A DNA stretch of 64,000 bases from Azoarcus sp. KH32C. GTDB lineage: Bacteria; Pseudomonadota; Gammaproteobacteria; Burkholderiales; Rhodocyclaceae. Shown here piece after piece: positions 55,563 to 62,797 of the stretch. Every line of letters starts with the position of its first letter. Position 1 is the stretch's first letter. Made by a program: the position numbers and the translations under genes. The DNA is taken from positions 4,402,001 through 4,466,000 of the forward strand of contig NC_020516.1 of the NCBI RefSeq assembly GCF_000349945.1, in the 5' to 3' direction. The notes beneath the pieces were generated by a model. The model made no database searches and was not told the origin of the DNA. It worked only from the letters and a program-made list of their open reading frames with translations.

Positions 55563-56630
55563 TTAGTGCGGGAACGGCCACAGACGGAGCTTTTCCTTGC
55601 CGATCTGCCACAGCCGCGCAAGGCCGTGCGGTTCGACGATCAGGAAGAAGATGATCAGCCCGCCGAAGATGATCAGTTCGAGGTTCGCCGCGAGACTCGC
55701 GGGCACCGCGCCGCCCAGTGTCGAATGCATCGCGACGTTGAGGAAGATCGGCAGCAGCACGATGAAGGCCGCGCCGAGGAAGGAGCCCATGATCGAGCCC
55801 ACCCCGCCGATGATGATCATGAAGAGGATCTTGAACGACAGGTCGAGGTTGAAGCCTTCGGGCTCGACCGTGCCGAGGTAGGTGTAGCCGTACAGCGCGC
55901 CGGCGACGCCGCAGTAGAAGGAGCTCACCGCGAAGGCCTGCAGCTTGGTCCGCATCGGACGGATGCCGATGACTTCCGCGGCGACGTCCATGTCGCGCAC
56001 CGCCATCCATGCGCGGCCGGTGGTCGAGCGCACCAGGTTCTTCGCGAGCAGCGCCAGCACGGCGACGATCGCGAGCGAGATCAGGTACTTCTTCTCCGGC
56101 GAGTCGAAGGCGAAACCGAAGATCACGATCTCCTGCGTCGTGATGACGCCCGAGCTCGAGTGGTTCGAGAACCACGGGAACTTCACCAGCGCCCAGACGA
56201 TGAAGAACTGCGCCGCGAGTGTGGCCACCGCGAGGTAGAAGCCCTTGATGCGCAGGCTCGGCAGCCCGAACAAGATGCCGACCGCCGCCGCGCACAACCC
56301 GCCAAGGATGATCGCGACGATGAAGGGCATGCCGTCGATGCGCAGCATGAAGTTGTAGGCGCCGAAGGCACCGACCGCCATGAAGGCCGCCGAGCCGAGC
56401 GACAGCTGGCCGGCGTAGCCGGTGAGGATATTCAAGCCGATTGCCGCCAGCGAGAAGATCAGCACCGGGGTGAGGATCGCCTGCAGCCAGTACTGGTTGG
56501 CGAAGGCCGGAACGGCGAGGAAGAAGAACGCCAGGATCGCCCAGAATCCGACACGGTCCTGACGGATCGTGAAGATCTGCTGGTCTTCCTGGTAACTGGC
56601 CTTGAACTGGCCCGCTTCACGGTAAAACAT
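55563..56630 (-). CDS. livM: Liv-type ABC transporter permease (LivM-like)
   Basis: Inner-membrane permease of 355 residues with about nine hydrophobic segments, beginning with a 25-residue polar N-terminus (MFYREAGQFKASYQEDQQIF). The family motif GYAGQLSLGSAAFMAVGAFGAY and the coupling-loop region RSTTGRAWMAVRDMDVAAEV are present. It pairs with LivH 39 bases upstream in the operon. Confidence 0.93.
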   Translation of the reverse strand: MFYREAGQFKASYQEDQQIFTIRQDRVGFWAILAFFFLAVPAFANQYWLQAILTPVLIFSLAAIGLNILTGYAGQLSLGSAAFMAVGAFGAYNFMLRIDGMPFIVAIILGGLCAAAVGILFGLPSLRIKGFYLAVATLAAQFFIVWALVKFPWFSNHSSSGVITTQEIVIFGFAFDSPEKKYLISLAIVAVLALLAKNLVRSTTGRAWMAVRDMDVAAEVIGIRPMRTKLQAFAVSSFYCGVAGALYGYTYLGTVEPEGFNLDLSFKILFMIIIGGVGSIMGSFLGAAFIVLLPIFLNVAMHSTLGGAVPASLAANLELIIFGGLIIFFLIVEPHGLARLWQIGKEKLRLWPFPH

Positions 56631-56669
56631 GCGTTGTCTCCGTAATCTTTGTCGTTGTGTGCGGACGGG

Positions 56670-57596
56670 TCAGACCCGGTCAATATGCCGCTCGCCGAAC
56701 AGACCTTCGGGGCGCACCAGCAGGAAGCCCAGCGCGAGGATGTACGGGAACCAGGACTCGATGCCGCCGCCGACGAAGGGGCCGATGTAGACCTCGGCGA
56801 GCTTCTCGGTCGAGCCGATGATCAGCCCACCGAGGATCGCGCCTGGCACCGAGGTGAAGCCGCCGAGAATCAGCACCGGCAGCGCCTTCAGCGCGGTGAA
56901 GGTGAGCGCGAACTGCACGCCGTTGCGCGAGCCCCAGATGAGTCCCGCGACCAGCGCGACAAAGCCCGCGACGCCCCACACGATGGCCCAGATGTGCTGC
57001 AGCGGGATGCCGATGGAGAGCGCCGCCTGGTGGTCGTCCGCGACCGCGCGCAGCGCACGGCCGACGCGGGTGTATTGGAAGAACAGCGCGAGCGAGATCA
57101 CCAGCGCGCCGGCGACCGACGCGGCGAACACGTCGAACTTCGACACCAGGATGTTCGCGCTGTCCATGATCCAGCCGATCGGCTCGTCGGCAATCCCCAG
57201 GTCCAGGCCGCGCACGTTGGCGCCCCAGATGCCCTGCGCGATGCCTTCGACGAGGAAGGTCAGGCCGATCGTCGCCATGAAGAGCGTGATGTGCGGCTGG
57301 TTCACCAGCGGTCGCAGCACGATCCTCTCGGTCGCGATGCCGAGCACCACCATCGACGCCAGCGCCAGCACGAAGGCCAGCCCGAACACGAGCGTGCTGC
57401 CCGCCTCCAGGCCAAACCACGTCGGCAGCACTTCGGTGAAGCCGACGAAAGTCAGCGCGGCGAAGAACACCATCGCGCCCTGGGCGAAGTTGAACACCCC
57501 GGACGCCTTGTAGATCAGCACGAAGCCCAGCGCCACCAGCGCGTACAACACGCCGGACAGCAGGCCGCCGATCAGCACTTCGAAAAAGAACCCCAT
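56670..57596 (-). CDS. livH: Liv-type ABC transporter permease (LivH-like)
   Basis: Inner-membrane permease of 308 residues with about eight hydrophobic segments. It begins MGFFFEVLIGGLLSGVLYAL and has the FNFAQGAMVFFAALTF motif and the coupling-loop segment TRVGRALRAVADDHQAALSI. It lies between livG (34-base gap) and livM in the uptake operon. Confidence 0.93.
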   Translation of the reverse strand: MGFFFEVLIGGLLSGVLYALVALGFVLIYKASGVFNFAQGAMVFFAALTFVGFTEVLPTWFGLEAGSTLVFGLAFVLALASMVVLGIATERIVLRPLVNQPHITLFMATIGLTFLVEGIAQGIWGANVRGLDLGIADEPIGWIMDSANILVSKFDVFAASVAGALVISLALFFQYTRVGRALRAVADDHQAALSIGIPLQHIWAIVWGVAGFVALVAGLIWGSRNGVQFALTFTALKALPVLILGGFTSVPGAILGGLIIGSTEKLAEVYIGPFVGGGIESWFPYILALGFLLVRPEGLFGERHIDRV

Positions 57597-57630
57597 TGTT
57601 GTCTCCTGATCCTTTGATCCGCAGCGGCGA

Positions 57631-58461
57631 TCAATGCGAAGTGCCGAGGTACGCGGCGATCACTTCGGGATTGTTCTTGACCTCGTCCGGGGCGCCGTCG
57701 CCGATCTTCTTGCCGTAGTCGAGCACGACGACGCGGTCGGAGATGTCCATGACGACGCCCATGTCGTGCTCGATCAGCACGATCGTGGTGCCGAACTGGT
57801 CGTTCACGTCGAGGATGAAGCGGCACATGTCCTGTTTCTCCTCGACGTTCATGCCGGCCATCGGCTCGTCCAAGAGCAGCAGGCTGGGTTCGGCGGCGAG
57901 TGCGCGGCCCAGTTCGACGCGCTTTTGCAGGCCGTACGGGAGACGTCCGACCGGGGTCTTGCGGATGCTCTGGATCTCGAGGAAGTCGATCACCTCCTCG
58001 ACTTTCATGCGGTGCTCGATCTCCTCCTCCTGCGCCCGGCCCCAGAACAGCGCGTGCTGGAGCATGTTGCACTTCATCTTCAGGTTGCGGCCCGTCATGA
58101 TGTTGTCGAGCACGCTCATGCCCTTGAAGAGCGCGATGTTCTGGAAGGTGCGCGCGATGCCCTGCGCGGCCGCCATGTGCGGCTCCATCTTGCGGCGCTC
58201 TTCGCCGCGGAACATGATGCGGCCTTCCTGCGGGTGATACACGCCGTTCATCACGTTGAGCATCGAGCTCTTGCCGGCGCCGTTCGGGCCGATGATCGAG
58301 CGGATTTCGTGCTCGCGCACGTTGAAGCTGATATTGGTCAGCGCCTTCACCCCGCCGAAGGACAGCGAGATGTTCTGCAGGTCGAGGATCACGTCGCCGA
58401 TGCGGCCACCGTTCGCCCCTTCGCCCGCCTGCGCCGCCTGAGGCATGTCATTCATCATCAT
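57631..58461 (-). CDS. livG: Liv-type ABC transporter ATPase (LivG-like)
   Basis: First ATPase of the Liv-type uptake system, 276 residues from the first of three tandem ATG codons (MMMNDMPQAAQ), which has GGAGGGG just upstream. Walker A IIGPNGAGKSSMLNVMNG, signature LPYGLQKRVELGRAL and Walker B LLLLDEPMAGM are intact. An unusual Gln/Ala/Gly-rich leader of about 20 residues precedes the fold. It is 11 bases after the acyl-CoA synthetase gene, so uptake and activation are co-expressed. Confidence 0.93.
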   Translation of the reverse strand: MMMNDMPQAAQAGEGANGGRIGDVILDLQNISLSFGGVKALTNISFNVREHEIRSIIGPNGAGKSSMLNVMNGVYHPQEGRIMFRGEERRKMEPHMAAAQGIARTFQNIALFKGMSVLDNIMTGRNLKMKCNMLQHALFWGRAQEEEIEHRMKVEEVIDFLEIQSIRKTPVGRLPYGLQKRVELGRALAAEPSLLLLDEPMAGMNVEEKQDMCRFILDVNDQFGTTIVLIEHDMGVVMDISDRVVVLDYGKKIGDGAPDEVKNNPEVIAAYLGTSH

Positions 58462-58472
58462 TGCTCCCCTCC

Positions 58473-60449
58473 TCACGCCGCCCGCACGGCCGCCTGCGGC
58501 GCGAAGGTCTTGGCTTCCTCGATGCGCAGGTCGGCGCTGACGCGGCCCTCGCGCCCGTCCTCGTACTTCACGACTGTCTCGATGTGCTGGATCTTGCGTC
58601 CGCTGAAGAGCGCGTCGATCAGGACCACGTAACGTTCGGCGACGAAGTTGCGCCGCACCTTGCGCGTGCGCGTCAGTTCGCCGTCGTCGGCGTCGAGCTC
58701 CTTGTGCAGGATCAGGAAGCGCTTGATCTGCGAGCCGCTCATCTTCGGGTCGGCGGCAAGATCGGCATTGACCTTCTCGACGCAGTCGCGGATCAGGTCA
58801 TAGACCTTGGCCTGCGAGGCGAGGTCGGTGTAGCCCGAGTAGGCCATGCCCTGGCGCTCAGCCCAGTTGCCGACGGCTTCGAGGTCGATGTTGATGAAGG
58901 CGGTGACGTAGTCGCGGCCGTTGCCGAAGGTCACCGCCTCCTTGATGTGCTGGAAGAACTTGAGCTTGTTCTCGATGTAGTTCGGCGCAAACATCGAGCC
59001 GTCGTTGAGCTTGCCGACGTCCTTGGCGCGGTCGATGATCTTCAGGTGGCCTTCGGCATCGAAGAACCCGGCGTCGCCGGTCATGAAGTAGCCGTCGGCG
59101 TTGATCGACTCGGCGGTCGCGTCGGGACGCTTGTAGTAGGCCTTCAACAGCATCGGCCCCTTGACGAGGATCTCGCCGTTGTCGGCAAGCTTCACTTCGA
59201 CGAAGGGCGCGGGCTTGCCGACGGAGTCGAACTTGATCTGGCCGTCGGGCTGCAGGCAGACGTAGGCGCAGGTTTCGGTCTGGCCGTAGAACTGCTTGAG
59301 GTTCACGCCGATCGAGCGGTAGAAGCGGAAAAGGTCCGGCCCGATCGCGGCGCCCGCGGTGTAGGCGACGCGGATGCGGCTCATGCCGAGGACGTTCTTC
59401 AGCGGACCGAACACCAGCAGGTTGCCGAGCCAGTACTGGAAGCGGTCGCCGGAGGACACCGGCTTGCCGTCGAGGATGTCGGCGCCGCAGCGCTGGGCGA
59501 CGCCGAGGAAGTGATGGAAGATCTTGCGCTTGATCGCGCTCGCGTCTTCCATGCGGATCATCACCTGCGTGAGCAGGTTCTCGAACACGCGCGGCGGGGC
59601 GAAGTAATAGGTCGGCCCGATCTCGCGCAGATCGGTCATGACCGTCTCGCCGGATTCGGGGCAGTTGATCGTGAAGCCCGCGACCATCGCCTGCGCGAAG
59701 GAAAACAGGTGGTCGCCGACCCAGGCCATCGGCAGGTAGGAGAGGATGTCCTCCTGGTCCGTGAGCCCGTCGACCTGCATCGCGCCCTGCGCGGCGGAGA
59801 TGAAGGCGCCGTGGGTCTGGCACACGCCCTTCGGCTTGCCGGTGGTGCCGGAGGTGTAGAGCATCACCGAGATGTCGTCGCCCGCGCCCTTTTCGATCTC
59901 GGCGTCGAGGAAATCGGTGTGGTTGCGGTCGTGGATGCGCCCCGCCTCCTGCAGCGAGTCGAGGCCCATCAGCATCGGCTGGCTGTAGTGGCGCAGCCCG
60001 CGCGGATCGTCGTAGATGACGTGCGCGAGGAAGGGCACGTCGGGGACGATCTCGAGCATCTTGTCGACCTGCTCCTGATCTTCGACGACCGCGAAGCGGA
60101 TCTCGGCGTCCTGCAGCACGTAGGCCATTTCCTGCGCCACGGCGTCCTGGTAGAGCATCACCGGAATGCCGCCGAGGCACTGGCATGCTGCGACCGACCA
60201 GTACAGCCGCGGACGGTTGTCGCCGATGATCGCGAGCCGGTCGCCGCGCTTGAAGCCCAGTTCGGCGAGCCCGCAGGCGATGGCGCGCACGCTCTGCGCG
60301 ACTTCGGCCCAGGTGTAGGTCTGCCAGATGCCGTATTCCTTCTCGCGCATCGCCGGCCGGTTCGGCCGCACCGCTGCGTGGTGCATCAACAGCCGCGGAA
60401 ACGTGTCCAGGGCGGCCGCGTGCACGGCTTGCCCGTTACTGTCGGACAT
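58473..60449 (-). CDS. AMP-forming acyl-CoA synthetase (long-chain FAA1 type)
   Basis: Activates a carboxylic acid to its CoA thioester through an acyl-AMP. From ATG 60449, preceded by GAGGAGGT, it is 658 residues. Motifs are the P-loop MLYTSGTTGKPKGV, the YYFAPPRVFE segment, QFYGQTETCAY, and the hinge region YFMTGDAGFFDAEGHLKIID with RAKDVGKLNDG. It is the first gene of the block that continues with livGHMKF, so it probably activates the imported acid. The chain type cannot be settled from sequence. Confidence 0.92.
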   Translation of the reverse strand: MSDSNGQAVHAAALDTFPRLLMHHAAVRPNRPAMREKEYGIWQTYTWAEVAQSVRAIACGLAELGFKRGDRLAIIGDNRPRLYWSVAACQCLGGIPVMLYQDAVAQEMAYVLQDAEIRFAVVEDQEQVDKMLEIVPDVPFLAHVIYDDPRGLRHYSQPMLMGLDSLQEAGRIHDRNHTDFLDAEIEKGAGDDISVMLYTSGTTGKPKGVCQTHGAFISAAQGAMQVDGLTDQEDILSYLPMAWVGDHLFSFAQAMVAGFTINCPESGETVMTDLREIGPTYYFAPPRVFENLLTQVMIRMEDASAIKRKIFHHFLGVAQRCGADILDGKPVSSGDRFQYWLGNLLVFGPLKNVLGMSRIRVAYTAGAAIGPDLFRFYRSIGVNLKQFYGQTETCAYVCLQPDGQIKFDSVGKPAPFVEVKLADNGEILVKGPMLLKAYYKRPDATAESINADGYFMTGDAGFFDAEGHLKIIDRAKDVGKLNDGSMFAPNYIENKLKFFQHIKEAVTFGNGRDYVTAFINIDLEAVGNWAERQGMAYSGYTDLASQAKVYDLIRDCVEKVNADLAADPKMSGSQIKRFLILHKELDADDGELTRTRKVRRNFVAERYVVLIDALFSGRKIQHIETVVKYEDGREGRVSADLRIEEAKTFAPQAAVRAA

Positions 60450-60606
60450 ACCACCTCCTCCTTCGGTTTTTAAGCTGCGTCTCCATCCCGGCCCTTGGTT
60501 TTCGGAATTGGGTCCGGGGGTTCGGCACAATCGTGTGCGCCTGGGCGTCTTCCCCCGTCGAACGACGAGGGCGCGCTTTTGTCTGCGTGCAGTTTCGCAA
60601 GCCATG

Positions 60607-60655
60607 TTTGCGCAACTGTTTGCGGAATGTACTGAATCGTAACAAGTGCGATTCA
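60607..60655. promoter_or_regulatory. Candidate operator upstream of the acyl-CoA synthetase operon
   Basis: TGAATCG and CGATTCA (60633-60639 and 60649-60655) form a 7-bp perfect inverted repeat with nine bases between. Just beside it TTTGCGCAA (60607-60615) and TTTGCGGAA (60619-60627) repeat at a 12-base period, near one DNA turn. This lies in the 273-base gap between the cytochrome terminator and the synthetase start, where an acyl-CoA-responsive repressor could act. No clear -35/-10 pair was found. Confidence 0.45.
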
Positions 60656-60670
60656 CGCGAAATGTGGACG

Positions 60671-60698
60671 AAAAAAAGGGGAGGATCGCTCCTCCCCT
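60671..60698 (-). terminator. Intrinsic terminator after the multihaem cytochrome gene
   Basis: On the minus strand an 8-bp stem (GGGGAGGA/TCCTCCCC, four-base loop) is followed by seven T (60671-60677), about 25 bases after the cytochrome stop. It separates the electron-transfer genes from the uptake operon. Confidence 0.93.
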
Positions 60699-60722
60699 TC
60701 GTCATGACAGCCTAGCCGTGGG

Positions 60723-62696
60723 TCAGCTGAAGAAGCCGGTTCCGACCAGTACCAGCAGCGTCAAGCCGGCAGTGATCAGCACCAGACCGAGGATCACCGA
60801 GCCCACGTGCATGGGGCGCGAGGGCGCATCGACGAGGTACTTGTCCAGCTCGCCCGACTCGACGAGGCGCTGGTATTGCGCCGGGTGTTCGCGGCGGAAC
60901 TCTTCGAGCGACTGCGTGCCGGTGAACATCACGACGTCCGGCGGCGGCAGCTTGTCGGGGCGGAAGTGGTTGTTGAAGAAGTGCACCGTGAAGAGGAACA
61001 CCGCAGCGAGGAAGGCTTCCTCGCCGTGCACCAGCGTCGCGACGTTGAACACCCAGCCCGGCAAGAAGCTCGCCGTGACGTGCGGGAAGGCCAGCATCAA
61101 GCCGCTCCAGCCGATGATGTTCACGCCCCAGAACACCGCCCAGTAGTCGAACTTCTCGAAGTAGGTCCAGCGGTCGAAGTGCGGCCGCGGGCCCTTGCCG
61201 AAGAACCACTTGAACATCCCGACGCAGTCGGCGAGATCCTTCCAGTTCGGGATCAGCGAATCCGGCCCGAACCAGCGGAACTTGCGCTTGCGCAGCAGGC
61301 GCTGCATGACGTACACGAAGTGGATCATGAAGATGCCAACGAAGAGCGAAGCGGCGACGCGGTGGATGATGCCGAGCACCTTCGGTCCGCCGACAGCGGC
61401 GGCGACCTTCGGCGCCCAGGCGCTATCGGCGAAGAGCGCGGTCGTGCCGGTCAGCACCAGCGTCATCGTCACCAACGCGAAGGCGAGGTGCGCGACGCGC
61501 CAGCCCCAGGCGAAGCGGCGGAAGTGCTTTTCAGGAACGGCGCCGGCGGCTTCGTTGCGCACGCGCTGCTCGGCCTTGCGTTCCTTGGACTCCTTCCATT
61601 CGCGGTAGTACCACAGGCCGCTGTGCGCCCAGAAGAAGGCGAACACGCCGATCAGGAGCGCCGACATGAACTTGCCGGTGATCCACATCTGCGGGTACTT
61701 GCCGAAGTCGTGGGTGTTGGCGTGCGGGCCGAAGCTCGTGAAGCCGGCCGTCGCCGTGGCCATGCCGGGCTTCTTGTCGTCATGGCACTTCTGGCAGGTC
61801 TTCAGGCGGTTGTCCGCGTGGACCTTCGACTTCGGATCGTCGCCCTTCCTCATGCCGTGGCTGCCGTGGCAGTCCGCGCACTTCGCCGTGTAGGTGTAAC
61901 CGAGCCGGTTCACCTGGCCATGATAGGTGTCGCGGTAGCTGAACAGCTGCTCGTTGTGGCAGCCGCCACAGGCTTCGACGTTCTTGAGCTTGAAGGGGTC
62001 GGACGAGGCGCCGCGGATCTCGTGCGTCGTATGGCAGTCGATGCACACCGCGCCCTTCGGATCGTTCTTGCCCATTACGAGTGCGCCGTGCACCGAGCTC
62101 TCGTAGTCCTCGAACTGGTCCTCGTGACAGGACTCGCCGCAGGTCTTGGGGATCGTCAGCCGCCACTGCTCGCGGGCCGCCGTGCCGGCCTTCGGCACCG
62201 CGAACTCGTGCGTCGCGTGGCACTGGTTGCAGGTCGCCTTCGGACGGTCGGGATTGTCGGCGTCGGGACGTGCATGGAAGGACGCCTTGTAAGCCTCGAT
62301 GTTCTTCGCGACGATGCCGAGACGTTCCTTCGCGCTCGGCTGGCTGTCGGTCTGCGCCGTCTTCCACAGCGTCTCATGGCAGGTCGCACAGTCCGGCTTC
62401 GCGACCCCGGCGGCTTTCTGGTGCAACGCCTTGGCGTCGACGATATCCGTGTGGCAGGCGACGCAATCCATGCGCGCATGCACACTCTTCTCAAGCTTGG
62501 CCGGATCGACGGCGGCGAGCGCGATCTTCTCGCCCTGCTTGTCCTCGACCTCGATCTTGCGCTTGCCGGTCTGGTGGCAACTCAAGCAGGTTGCGTTGTC
62601 GAGCTTGGTAGCCTCACCCGCGGCCTGCGCCGAAAATGGCAAAAGGGCCGCGGTGGCGAAGATCGCCAGCGAGGCCCGCAATGACTGGATATTCAC
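60723..62696 (-). CDS. Fused nine-haem cytochrome c / b-type membrane cytochrome (CbcL-like)
   Basis: Probable quinol-oxidising inner-membrane cytochrome with a large periplasmic multihaem domain. The 657-residue protein starts at a GTG with AGGAG upstream and has a signal peptide (1-26). Eight CxxCH motifs begin at C37, C78, C103, C156, C218, C243, C273 and C301, plus one CxxxCH (CGESCH) at 186-191. About six membrane helices follow, from 341 to 655. Possible b-haem ligands are H403, H445, H459, H557 and H572; H445/H459 and H557/H572 lie one helix length apart. Geobacter CbcL has this same architecture. The neighbour is an MtrB/PioB-like barrel. Confidence 0.85.
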   Translation of the reverse strand: MNIQSLRASLAIFATAALLPFSAQAAGEATKLDNATCLSCHQTGKRKIEVEDKQGEKIALAAVDPAKLEKSVHARMDCVACHTDIVDAKALHQKAAGVAKPDCATCHETLWKTAQTDSQPSAKERLGIVAKNIEAYKASFHARPDADNPDRPKATCNQCHATHEFAVPKAGTAAREQWRLTIPKTCGESCHEDQFEDYESSVHGALVMGKNDPKGAVCIDCHTTHEIRGASSDPFKLKNVEACGGCHNEQLFSYRDTYHGQVNRLGYTYTAKCADCHGSHGMRKGDDPKSKVHADNRLKTCQKCHDDKKPGMATATAGFTSFGPHANTHDFGKYPQMWITGKFMSALLIGVFAFFWAHSGLWYYREWKESKERKAEQRVRNEAAGAVPEKHFRRFAWGWRVAHLAFALVTMTLVLTGTTALFADSAWAPKVAAAVGGPKVLGIIHRVAASLFVGIFMIHFVYVMQRLLRKRKFRWFGPDSLIPNWKDLADCVGMFKWFFGKGPRPHFDRWTYFEKFDYWAVFWGVNIIGWSGLMLAFPHVTASFLPGWVFNVATLVHGEEAFLAAVFLFTVHFFNNHFRPDKLPPPDVVMFTGTQSLEEFRREHPAQYQRLVESGELDKYLVDAPSRPMHVGSVILGLVLITAGLTLLVLVGTGFFS

Positions 62697-62729
62697 GCGT
62701 GGTACTCCTGAATGCTTGTGCGTGGAGGA

Positions 62730-62784
62730 CTTCCGGCGACACTCGTGGCGCCGCCGGAAGGCGCCGGGCCCGCACAGGCCCGGC
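62730..62784. repeat. Tandem GC-rich hairpins between barrel and cytochrome genes
   Basis: CTTCCGGCG/CGCCGGAAG (62730-62738 with 62752-62760) and GCCGGGCC/GGCCCGGC (62763-62770 with 62777-62784) lie in the 101-base gap. Neither has a T-run, so they more likely tune message stability than end transcription. Confidence 0.5.
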
Positions 62785-62797
62785 AGCGTGCCTTCGG

